A DNA stretch of 64,000 nucleotides, from the NCBI GenBank assembly GCA_946965045.2, contig OX337229.1:1860001-1924000 (forward strand). Reading direction: 5' to 3'. The notes under the pieces were generated by a model, which ran no database searches, had not been told where the DNA came from, and saw only the letters and a program-made list of their open reading frames with translations. Source of the DNA: Epithemia pelagica. Lineage: Eukaryota > Bacillariophyta > Bacillariophyceae > Surirellales > Surirellaceae. Positions 50,331-59,233 of this stretch are shown piece by piece. A program made the translations under genes and the position numbers. Each line of letters starts with the position of its first letter. Positions within the stretch are counted from its first letter, which is position 1.

Positions 50331-51122
50331 GTATTATTGTGAATTGCCCATCCAGCGTGCGGTTCCGTTGGCCCTGGCAACGTTGTACATTTCCAACCCT
50401 GAGTTCTCTGTCATTGACCTGCTATCTCGTCTGTCACACGATCCGGATGCCCAACTCGCGCAGAATGCGATCCTAGGCTTGGGCATTGCCAATGCCGGTA
50501 CCAATAATTCTCGTGTCGCTGGTTTGTTCCGTCAATTGAGTGAATTTGATGCCAAGGATACCGGACATATATTCTGCGTCAGACTGGCCCAGGGCTTCTT
50601 GCACATGGGCAAGGGACTAATGACATTGAGTCCCTTCCACTCCGATCGCATGCTGCTGAATGGTTCGGCTCTTGGTGGTATGCTTGTCTTGTTGCACTCC
50701 TGTTTGGATTTAAAGAAAACTGTGCTCGACAAGAGTCATTGCCTTTTGTATTACCTCACCTTTGCCATGCATCCTCGTATGCTTATTACAGTTTCGTACA
50801 ACGATGCACCAGTCCCAGGCGCTGATGGCGAGAATCCGGTAGAGCCTGAAGTGGACGATGTTGTCATGGAATGGCGCCCTGGCACGGTTCGCGTTGGTCA
50901 ACATTGGAGACAGTTGGGCAGGCAGGAAAGCCTCGACGCATCACTGGCTTCCAAACGCATACTTCGCCGGTTCTCTTGGCTACCACAGATCGTGCGGAAC
51001 TGGGTACCGAGGAAGTGGTGGCGGCGAGTGGTAGTACCAGTCCTGTGTTGGAGGGTATCGTAATTGTCAAGGACAACCCGGACTTCGTAACATCGGTTGA
51101 CGATGAGAAGGATAGGAAATGA
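50331..51122 (+). pseudogene. RPN1 (26S proteasome base subunit, PSMD2) C-terminal fragment, frameshifted
   Basis: The translation YYCELPIQRAVPLALATLYI starts abruptly and continues with features of the RPN1 PC-repeat domain and C-terminus: LSRLSHDPDAQLAQNAILGL, GTNNSRVAGLFRQLSEFDAK, LAQGFLHMGKGLMTLSPFHS and AMHPRMLITVSYNDAP. Near 50899-50902 the frame shifts by one base. The remaining residues ([49 protein letters not shown]) are read in another frame to the stop at 51120-51122. It covers only about the last 260 residues of a protein of about 900 residues, so it is a gene relic. The working RPN1 gene must lie elsewhere. Confidence 0.9.
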
Positions 51123-51386
51123 AGACAAGATAACCAGGTCATTGAGATAGTTTAAAACTGAATAAAGACGCAAACCACTTGAAACTATTAATGATGAATG
51201 ATGACTTACGACTGAATATGGAGTGGCCTGGATTAGGGGGAGGAGATCTGCATGTGGTATTTCCAAGGTAGTGTATAAACCTTGCAATGGGAGTCAGATT
51301 CCAAATGAACCAAAGTACCTGACTATGACAGTGAACACCGCGGTCGCAAGCGCCTGGAGCATGATGCACAGCACTCGCGAACGGTT
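51123..51386. other. Short spacer
   Basis: These 264 bp lie between the RPN1 relic and the kinase-like gene. No feature is seen; it may include the old RPN1 3' UTR. Confidence 0.35.
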
Positions 51387-52865
51387 CTACGTTGTCCTTG
51401 GTTGTCTTTGCCAGATTGCACTAATTTCATCCAAGATCTCTTCCGGTGGATCCGAGTCATTCGAATGCAAGAACGACGGCCCCAACTCCTGACGAAGCTT
51501 TTCCTTGTCAACCGTCACCCCGAATGAATGGACAAAAGTGGCGATGTCTGCCACGAATGCATCTTCTCTGTAATCCATGGATTCTTCTTTTAGGTCTTCT
51601 AATGTGCGTAGATCAATCCAACGGCATGTGTCGTCTCCAACCATAATTGCATTTGGCCATCTGCTGTCTCGATGAGCGAAGCCCGCACGATGGAGTTTGC
51701 GAAGGGAGCAGAGCGCGGCGGAAATATGTCCCTTCTGTCGTTGAAGTGGTCTTCCTATAGGAGCAATCAGAAGCCCTGCATACTTTTCATCGAAGCGGAT
51801 GCAGCTTTTAACGAGGCATGAGGTAACGTTAGCCGATCGCAAGCGCTCTTTATGAAGTTTCATCTCGGCAATTTCACTATTTGCATTGTTCACATCTCCG
51901 ATGGACACTTTCAGCACCATGGCATCGCCATCTCGCAATACACGGAAAACCCTGCCACTGGAGCCATAGCCCAGAAAACAATCATGTCTTTCTGATGGAT
52001 CTGCCAATTCCACTTCAAACTTTGTGCACAATTTTGTGATAGCATCTTTCCAGATCCTTTTTCGTGGCGTTTGCCACAATCTCCCACTGGCAAAGAGATG
52101 GAGTGCGTGCTTGGAACAGGGACTATCCCAACCTGACTCGTAAATAAATCGAGCATCTCCATTAAAGCATCGAACAAGATGAAATCCAGCTTCGTTTGCA
52201 ACGAATATATCGGTTGTCTTTGTTGAATCTTGCAACTGACGGTCGGAGACAAAGCTTGAATTGATTCGGCGATGATATTCGATGCCTTCTCCAAGTCCCT
52301 GGTTGAAGTTCTCTCCGACTTTCCATTTAGAAATAAACTCGATAGAATCTCGTAGAACCCAATTTGCTAGACGTCCAAAATTGGTATCACCACGATTTTG
52401 ATACGGCTCGTCGCCCCTCGCTACGCGCAGCGATGCCAATTCGGCGGCAATTCCAACTCCATCCGTCTTAGACGGCGCTCCACGATGAGGGCAAAGCACC
52501 CATGGGTGCCTTTCCGTGTTTAGAAGAATCATTTTGAACCCAACATCAGTGCTGACCGTGTCCATGAGACGTCGAAAATGAGGCTGAAACCATTTTACCA
52601 GGTCTGATTTGTTTGAAAACGATGTTTGGCGAAGCTCCGTCATTTCATCTGTATTCAAGAAGGGTTCCACATTAGCATCAGGAAAAGTTTCTTTGGAGAC
52701 TGTGGAGCACCCGTTGAACGTTGAAATTGTCTCTCTGGCAAGTGCACCCAAGGTTGTGGGAGTCGGCGATGGATCTGATGCGCCCCCCGAGATACCACGT
52801 GACATGAGGAGATCCACCTGCAGCGACAGGCTATCCAACTTGCGGAGGATTTCATTCAATTCCAT
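51387..52865 (-). CDS. Crinkler-like protein with kinase domain
   Basis: The first ATG is at 52865, giving 492 aa; the frame stays open upstream without an ATG, so a small 5' exon ending at a TGTTGTGCAG acceptor is possible. The C-terminal half is a divergent protein kinase. It has a Gly-rich loop (FLGYGSSGRVFRVLRDG), the ATP-binding Lys (MVLKVSIGD), a catalytic loop (AGFAHRDSRWPNAIMV) and the metal-binding Asp in CRWIDLRTLED, which replaces DFG. The HRDxRWxN form is characteristic of the kinase-type C-terminal domain of Crinkler (CRN) proteins and their wider eukaryotic relatives. The N-terminal half has a short coiled coil (ELNEILRKLDSLSLQVDLL) and no recognised domain. It sits between the two copies of the duplicated segment. 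Confidence 0.6.
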   Translation of the reverse strand: MELNEILRKLDSLSLQVDLLMSRGISGGASDPSPTPTTLGALARETISTFNGCSTVSKETFPDANVEPFLNTDEMTELRQTSFSNKSDLVKWFQPHFRRLMDTVSTDVGFKMILLNTERHPWVLCPHRGAPSKTDGVGIAAELASLRVARGDEPYQNRGDTNFGRLANWVLRDSIEFISKWKVGENFNQGLGEGIEYHRRINSSFVSDRQLQDSTKTTDIFVANEAGFHLVRCFNGDARFIYESGWDSPCSKHALHLFASGRLWQTPRKRIWKDAITKLCTKFEVELADPSERHDCFLGYGSSGRVFRVLRDGDAMVLKVSIGDVNNANSEIAEMKLHKERLRSANVTSCLVKSCIRFDEKYAGLLIAPIGRPLQRQKGHISAALCSLRKLHRAGFAHRDSRWPNAIMVGDDTCRWIDLRTLEDLKEESMDYREDAFVADIATFVHSFGVTVDKEKLRQELGPSFLHSNDSDPPEEILDEISAIWQRQPRTT

Positions 52866-53135
52866 CAGATTCCTCTCTGCACAACAGCGGGGCCTGTTAG
52901 TTGTAATCAATTGTCACACAGAAAGTGCACATGATACCAATTGCATATTCAACAGCAGTCACCTACGTCGATCGTCGATAGAGCAAAGCCCTTTGTCTCA
53001 ACCAAACCCTGAAAGGTGTCTGCAAATTGTCTTTGTAAGTGTGTCATAGAAATTATTGTATAACATCTGTCGCAATTGATTACATCAAAACTTGAAATAG
53101 ATTCCTACGACAACAGTGAATTTTGAATTTTAAAT

Positions 53136-53982
53136 CGTTGCACAACGTGATGAGAATTCCTGTGCATTCCAGCACCGCTTTTCGACAAATAATACTTTGC
53201 AGACAAAAAGCTTGTTGTAACAATGAAGGAACATTGCCAATCTACCTATGCATGTACAGTTACTGTTAACACTAGATTTTGCTGACCATGGCAGCCTCGC
53301 GTTCGCTCTATGTTCTAGATGGGTTCTCTACTAGGTAGTAGGATGGATGGATCGTTGTTTGTGTTTGTACAGTGTCGACAAGGGGTCGAGGAGTCCCTTT
53401 GGATTTGGACTAGGACGCCCCGTACAAGAAGGAATGGACAGTTTCGGCCACACGGGGTGCCGATTCAGGATCGGCATGAAAATGATGCGATCCAGGGAGG
53501 GTCGTGTAGACTTGTGGTTGGAGCAATTTCAAACAGGTTTCCATCTTGTCCGCGTCAAAGGGCCATCCATGGTCGGCCAGTACTAGAGCCGTGGGACAGG
53601 AAATGTCGGCATACAAGGCTTGGGTTTGTTCCCAGGACAAAAATTGACCCGAGGGCCATTGCAATCGGGGATCATGACAAAACGAAAATCCAGTCGTCAT
53701 GCCAGTGGACGGGTCATTGTCGTCATCGTCGTCGTCCAGTTCGGGTTTTCGGTTGGCAGTGTCGTGGGAGGGTTGTTTGGCCTTGTCGCTGTCTGTTTGG
53801 GAGTGGAGTGGGACGGGGATCGTCCCGCGTAGAACGAGTTCGGTCGCCGCTGGAGTACTCAACCATTGAGTGCCGGGAAAGGCTTTGGCCGTTTGACATC
53901 GTTGCGCGACGGCACTTTCCAAGGTGGGATAGACGCGGGGTGGTCGAGGACGATACGACGGAGAGGCATGCGCATTGCCCGT
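53136..53982. repeat. Segmental duplication, copy B (parent)
   Basis: This copy matches 49468-50313 in direct orientation, about 3.67 kb apart. Here the similarity continues without a break into the 5' half of the complete hydrolase gene, so this is the parental arrangement and copy A is the truncated product. Bases 52866-53135, upstream of it, contain no gene. Confidence 0.92.
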
Positions 53983-54663
53983 GAGACGTTTCGTCACATG
54001 GGCTCGGATATGGTGGCTAATGTCTCGCGGATTCCGATCCAATGGTCCTGCGCCTTCCAACAAGACGAGTTTGTGGACCTGTTCGGGAAAGGCGGCCGCA
54101 TAAAACGTGGCAATCCCTGCTCCCATGGAATGACCAATCAAGGTTACGACGGGGGCCAATGGATTGGCAGTGCTCTTGTTGGGATTGTCGTCTGGTTTTG
54201 TTGCGGTCATGGTTGTCGAGGAGATCCATCCCAATTGTTGCAAGGCTTCTGCTACATAATAGACAGCTTCGGACAAGACCATGGAGGGTCCATCTCGTGA
54301 TTTATGCGAGGATAAGCCATGTCCCAAAAAATCCAAGGCCACCAATTCCACATGGGGCTGATCTGTGACCAATGCTGGGGCCAAGTAATGAAAAGATCGG
54401 GCATTGTCCATCCACCCATGCAAACACAAAATGCGTTGCACCGACGACGACGACGACGAGGCTTTGTCAAACAGCTGTTCGTTGGCTCGCCAGGCTTGAC
54501 CGGCCATCATCATGCCGTCGGAACAATGCAGTTGAATTTCACGACAGGCGGGGACCATCGAGGAGCGTGTGGATATCGAAGAGGATGGTACGACGACAGG
54601 GGACGACGTCATTTTGGCAAGTGCGGCAGCAGCAATCGTTGTCGACAATCCTCGCAGGACCAT
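53410..54663 (-). CDS. SERHL/MEST-like alpha/beta-hydrolase
   Basis: The 417-aa protein has the alpha/beta-hydrolase order: an oxyanion/HGxxD block (RILCLHGWMDNARSFHYLAP), strand beta-4/GHG (VELVALDFLGHGLSSHKSRD), nucleophile elbow (VTLIGHSMGAGIATFYAAAF), LVLLEGAGPLDRNPRD, a late strand (PTALVLADHGWPFDADKMET) with a possible catalytic Asp, and the catalytic histidine in LPGSHHFHAD. LHGWxDN with GHSMGAG is typical of serine hydrolase-like (SERHL) proteins, whose substrates are poorly known. An acidic Asp run of seven sits in the cap. The N-terminus has a weak hydrophobic stretch (TTIAAAALAKMTSS) that might be a mitochondrial or plastid leader. Confidence 0.85.
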   Translation of the reverse strand: MVLRGLSTTIAAAALAKMTSSPVVVPSSSISTRSSMVPACREIQLHCSDGMMMAGQAWRANEQLFDKASSSSSSVQRILCLHGWMDNARSFHYLAPALVTDQPHVELVALDFLGHGLSSHKSRDGPSMVLSEAVYYVAEALQQLGWISSTTMTATKPDDNPNKSTANPLAPVVTLIGHSMGAGIATFYAAAFPEQVHKLVLLEGAGPLDRNPRDISHHIRAHVTKRLTGNAHASPSYRPRPPRVYPTLESAVAQRCQTAKAFPGTQWLSTPAATELVLRGTIPVPLHSQTDSDKAKQPSHDTANRKPELDDDDDDNDPSTGMTTGFSFCHDPRLQWPSGQFLSWEQTQALYADISCPTALVLADHGWPFDADKMETCLKLLQPQVYTTLPGSHHFHADPESAPRVAETVHSFLYGAS

Positions 54664-55383
54664 GTAGAGTATTGGTGCCTCCGGATTCCACCTTTCTTGT
54701 CACAATCGAACCGATGATGTGATATATGCTTTCTATTGGTATGTCTCCCTCGCTGCTTTCAAGAACTTACGAGCTCTTTTGGTGGCTTCTCAGTTGTTCC
54801 ATGATCCATGATCCCCGTTTCCGTGACAAAGGTTGCCCGACGTGTGGTGCGTCATCTTCATCAGATGCCATTGACGATACTCTCTAGCCGATCAACTTGA
54901 GTGTAATATGGATTTGCCTTTACGATGTCACTGAACTATTCCTTCGCAGTGATAGGATGTAATAATATCCAAACACACATAGAGGTCGCGCATAGCGTTG
55001 CAAGATCGCTTGTTATTCGCGTATAGTGCGAACGCGGGAATGAATCACGGGATTACACAATGGATTGGCACTGTTATTGGTTATTGAGATCGTCATCTGG
55101 TTTTGTTGTACCTTACTCGTTGTCGAGGAGATACGTCCCAAGGCTTTGGCCACGTAATCAACAGATTCCGACAAGACCACGGAAGGTGTGCTCTGGACGC
55201 ATGCAGCATCGACAAAAGAATCTGGCCTCGGCCACCTGTAGAACGAACGAATGAAAAAACGGAATCTTAAATCTACAGGGCATCATGGATGCGACGAAAG
55301 GCTATCAGCATTGACCACCAACGACTTGTAATGTCAACAACTGCATGATTGTGTTCACATAAGACCCGGACGCAAAGGCCTCT
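54664..55383. other. Intergenic region with a hydrolase relic
   Basis: This 720-bp stretch lies between the hydrolase start and the SET gene stop. Apart from the diverged hydrolase fragment listed separately (55057-55196), I see no gene, repeat or RNA. Confidence 0.5.
55057..55196 (-). pseudogene. Third, decayed fragment of the SERHL-like hydrolase
   Basis: About 140 bp align with 54158-54300, the middle of the hydrolase gene, in the same orientation. Shared blocks are CAATGGATTGGCA, ATCTGGTTTTGTTG (GTCTGG in the parent), GTTGTCGAGGAGAT and CGACAAGACCA. It has many substitutions and at least one deletion of about 11 bp, where the parent reads AATTGTTGCAA. It is far more diverged than copy A, so it is an older event. 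Confidence 0.75.
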
Positions 55384-57614
55384 TCACCACACACCCGAAC
55401 TGTTGAATCCACGCCAGGCCGTGGGGAACATGTCATTGGGAATTTCCATAAAGTGTCGAAAGGCTTGCTTCAAAAACAAGTCATTGGTATAGGGTAAGTC
55501 AATGGCTCGAATGGCTTCTCGTGGAACATTGTCCATTTCCATCCACCACAATTCTCCCTTTTCATTCAAACCCAGTCCCAGTTCCTGCAAGTCGTCCTCG
55601 TATTCGGCGTCCGGCAGAAAATGAATCGTATACGTGTACATGCCATCCCCCTTGGTTTCGTCCTGCTTTCGAGCATGAATGGTACAGGGGAGACCCACGG
55701 TTCGAATGCCCCAGAGTTGATTTGCTTCGCCACTGGTTAAATCCATGACACCAGCTTCTTTCAAGCATCGAAATGCAAAATGGTCCGGATAGGGCGCCTC
55801 TTTTTGTTCTTCCTGTGTCAGGAGCGGTGTATTGGCATTGGCAATATTCCATTCACGAGCTGATTGGTAGGTTTCCGACAAGGACTGATCGGCATTCCAT
55901 TCGTCGACATGCTTCTGCCAGGCCTCATCCCAGGCCGAGCCATAATCCAAGAACAATTCTTCTCCTGCCGCAATGTCACGAGTTGCCACATAATCCCATA
56001 CCAAACCAGGACTGGCAATGGGGTACATTTGTTCCGGATTCTCCAAAAGTAAACTGGCATTGTGTTCCAATTCACCATGGGCCGCCCACTGGATACGAAC
56101 ATTAGCTAGTGATTGATTGTGGTTTCTGTGTTTGCCGTGGTATTCCACACAAACACAAGAAAAGAAGAAAAACTCGGCTCATGGTCAGACTTTGGTCAAC
56201 CCTCGCAGGCAATGCATGCGAGAATATCGATGTTTTGCACTCACATGTATTGTACACCAGGACCGAAGGGGATGAGTACCACGGACGATTCCGGATGTTT
56301 CCAACAGTAATTCATTATGATTTGAGAATGGGTTTGATTTTCCAGTGCAGGTGGATCATTTTGGTGGAACCAGTTGCCTCCATACATTCTAAAATACTCG
56401 TCATTGGGATACCAGAGCAATGGTGAGCCAGTAATGGTTTTATTCTTTTGTACCGACCGAGTGGTAAAGGCTCCTCGACCTGCCTGACGAAGGGTGGACC
56501 AATCCGATGTAATGGCATCGGCACATCGACCATGTTCTTCCAGGTAGGTCATGTTCCTCGTAAAGTGAGGTTGTAGAATCGATCGTATTCCATTGAGACT
56601 CGCATCTTCAAACTCTTGCATGTCCTTGGGAAGCGCATTGAAAAACCGAGACCGTAGTGGCCAACCATAGACCATCGTCCAGAGGTCCTCCATTAATTTT
56701 ACAGAGAGATGGGTCAAATTGGTATCCCACATGGTGTTGAACAGGCCCACAAAGGCTTCGGCTTGAGGGTAATCCTCCCAGACGGGCACAAACTCCAGGG
56801 ATGCTCGTGACAGAAAGTAATTGTCACCATAGTTTTTGAACAGTTCTGAACCAGCAGGTGCACTTGTTGTTGCCACCTGTTACAACCGCACCGAACACTT
56901 GGTGATGAATGACTCTGATAAAGGTCACGTATTATAGTCGGACGATCAGCCGCGACTTACCGTAGAGGAATTGAAGTAAGGACTGAAAGCACCGACACCG
57001 GGATCCTTACTTCTATGCAGATCCCCCGCATCGTAACTTGCATCCAATTTTTCCACGTTGATGAGCCCTTTGGAAAGACGCACACATTGAATCATGTTTA
57101 TGTAAGCCAAGAACTAGAAAAAGACGAACCACTTGACGTTGTTCTCTCACGTACCAAGATGGCAATTGATGGCGCAGTTGAATCCAGGTGCAAATGAGCT
57201 GATTCCAACATTGACAAATGCTGTCTCGTATTGCAATCCCATTTCGCGTCCATCCCAAACGTAGTTGGAGAGTGGGTCAAAATGGTGAAGAGGATTGAAT
57301 CGAAAGTCAGAAGACATGTGGTACAAAAAGTCCACAACCGGAATAATCACATCGCCATAACCAACTATATCACCGGCTTTGAGCTCAATCCCTGTGAACA
57401 CACCAAGACCGGCTCCTGGAATGGTACTGGGTGCGAGATAGGCACTGCATAGCGGTGTATCCACCTTGTTGTCGGCGACACATTGGTGGTTTCCGTCTCC
57501 ATCTTCTGTACAGCGTTGTTGATCACCCATATCGGGCTCTGCATTGATCCTCGTAGCTCTACTAGCAACCAATATGAAAAAGTTGCACCAAGTGAACCAA
57601 CGTGACTCTTTCAT
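55384..57614 (-). CDS. Secreted or organellar protein with two SET domains
   Basis: Four exons are rebuilt: 57614-57155, 57067-56961, 56876-56245 and 56125-55384. Introns are 87, 84 and 119 bp, all GT-AG, and the product is 646 aa in frame. A signal peptide (FTWCNFFILVASRATRINA) precedes a first SET domain: TIPGAGLGVFTGIELKAGD, FAPGFNCAINCHLG joined to LINVEKLDASYD, and GSELFKNYGDNYFL. A second SET domain follows: LRQAGRGAFTTRSVQKNKT, GPGVQY joined to INHNQSLANVRIQW, and DIAAGEELFLDYGSAWDEAW. Both joins become meaningful only after splicing. SET domains methylate lysines using SAM; the NHSC motif is NCHLG in the first and NHNQS in the second. A signal peptide on a SET protein is unusual and suggests non-histone substrates. 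Confidence 0.82.
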
Positions 57615-58008
57615 GGTTCTTCAAGAGGTGCGGTCTATTGTGAAGAAATCTCTAAAGAAATCTTTCCTTTAGGTGACCCATAGGCGACTGAAGTGACCGC
57701 CTATTCACGTCCTTTAAAAACCACGGCTAACCTTACCATATATATTTACCTTACCACTTACCATATATATTTCTTGTTTCTTGCTCCAATCTTGTCGTCT
57801 TCATCGGACGCAACAAATAATAAATCTCTTTGCATTGTCCAATGAAAGCAACTGTGAGAGATGGAGACCAAGTGAGCACTTTGGAGCTATCTGGCTTTTG
57901 TGGGAAGGAAGAAGTAGGTTACAGGAATCCAACATCCATTATTCAATCGAATTCGTTCAGCTACTAGTGTCCGTCTGTGAGTCCAAAGCGCGAGTGCAGT
58001 TCTTTTGG
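57615..58008. other. Intergenic region
   Basis: This 394-bp gap lies between the SET gene start and the stop of the next gene on the same strand. It contains a direct repeat TACCATATATATTT at about 57735 and 57759, about 24 bp apart, near 130 bp upstream of the SET start. No gene is seen. Confidence 0.45.
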
Positions 58009-59070
58009 CTACAGTTTGGATTGCTCCACCTTTTGAGGAGCCATCCCGTTCTCCACGTCGGTTTTGGTCCCAGGAGAAGCCTCAGATGTCGTCTTGGCTT
58101 CAGTCGCCGCCTTGGCCGCCTCAATCATTTTGATCATGCGACCCAAAAACACAGGCATTTCTTTCTTTGTGACTGCATAGTACGTCCTCACCATCAATCC
58201 CATAGCGGCACCAGGTAGAATGACAGCCGCTGATGCAAGGTGGGAAAGAAACTTGAAGGCGGGACTATAATCGGGATCATAGATCAAGAACAAGAGTCGC
58301 GACTGCATGCGGCTGTAGATTCGGGATTTCAGTACTGTCGACAATGAAAAGTTGAAAATCATGCTGTTGACAGCCAAACGACGAAGCCACATGGGTGGTT
58401 TTTCCATTGGGTGTTTTGCGAGAAATTCCTGATAACATGGTTGGAGGTTGAGCTCGGCTGCCCCTTCCTTCAAAATATTCATGTACCGTTCCGATGGTTT
58501 AGGGTCCTTGGCAAGACGGACATGAGGCCGTGCTCGAAGGGCAATCGCCTTGACAGGACGATCAGGAGAACTGTAGGGATATGCATCCACCACCACTTCC
58601 TCGTACGATGGTTCGGGTAGATCATCGGCGACTCCCTCCGACCTCATCACCTTTGCGTAATTTTCAGGTGTAAGCACAACCAATGCTCCATGACATTCCT
58701 GCTTGTCGTAGCACAAGAGAGCCTTGCTGGGTGCATCACAAGGTTCCAACGAACCCATGCCAGGTTCCAAAGGCGGAAAGCCTCGCATGTTGAATGCCAG
58801 GCGGTATCCTGGGACGATTGCAGCTTCCATGCTAACAAGTTCAATTGGGGTTCCATTCACACACCTGCCTTCAATTTTGGAACGTAGCATGTTGCTCCCC
58901 AATCCAAAGTAATACATGTTGTTTCCCTTTGCAAGCTCATCGCGTACGAAACTCGGTCGATTACTGTTTGTGGATGGCAAGGATGCTGCAGTAGACGCCA
59001 TCGTTCCAAATGACAAACTATTCACAAGGTTGAAAACAAGAGCTACCAGAAGAATGCGATGAAATACCAT
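58009..59070 (-). CDS. Gamma-glutamylcyclotransferase-like protein with signal peptide
   Basis: The ATG at 59070 is preferred over 59148 because it starts a signal peptide (VFHRILLVALVFNLVNSLSF). The 353-aa product has the cyclotransferase fold start MYYFGLGSNMLRSKIEGRCV, matching the YGSN-type loop. It continues with VSMEAAIVPGYRLAFNMRGF and CHGALVVLTPENYAKVMRSE, where GxxxxL and the following acidic residues lie near the active site. GGCT-like enzymes release 5-oxoproline from gamma-glutamyl dipeptides or glutathione. A C-terminal region of about 150 residues extends beyond the usual domain and includes a hydrophobic segment (LASAAVILPGAAMGLMV). The catalytic Glu cannot be assigned with certainty. 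SLSF after the leader could be a plastid cleavage motif. Confidence 0.7.
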   Translation of the reverse strand: MVFHRILLVALVFNLVNSLSFGTMASTAASLPSTNSNRPSFVRDELAKGNNMYYFGLGSNMLRSKIEGRCVNGTPIELVSMEAAIVPGYRLAFNMRGFPPLEPGMGSLEPCDAPSKALLCYDKQECHGALVVLTPENYAKVMRSEGVADDLPEPSYEEVVVDAYPYSSPDRPVKAIALRARPHVRLAKDPKPSERYMNILKEGAAELNLQPCYQEFLAKHPMEKPPMWLRRLAVNSMIFNFSLSTVLKSRIYSRMQSRLLFLIYDPDYSPAFKFLSHLASAAVILPGAAMGLMVRTYYAVTKKEMPVFLGRMIKMIEAAKAATEAKTTSEASPGTKTDVENGMAPQKVEQSKL

Positions 59071-59233
59071 TCTATATTCTATTGCTTTCGGCAACATGAA
59101 ATACGGAACGAGACGTTGTTCGCCTCCATTCCCATTCCAACACGCCACAGTAACGTCACCTCCACCTGATGGAACATGACGCTCATGAGTCGCATATAAG
59201 AAGCGTTTATAACTAACCGGACAAACGGTTCCT

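Noticed and set aside
57781-58218. 145-codon plus-strand frame upstream of and overlapping the cyclotransferase-like gene end
   Set aside because: Half of it is antisense to the cyclotransferase-like gene and the rest has no recognisable feature.
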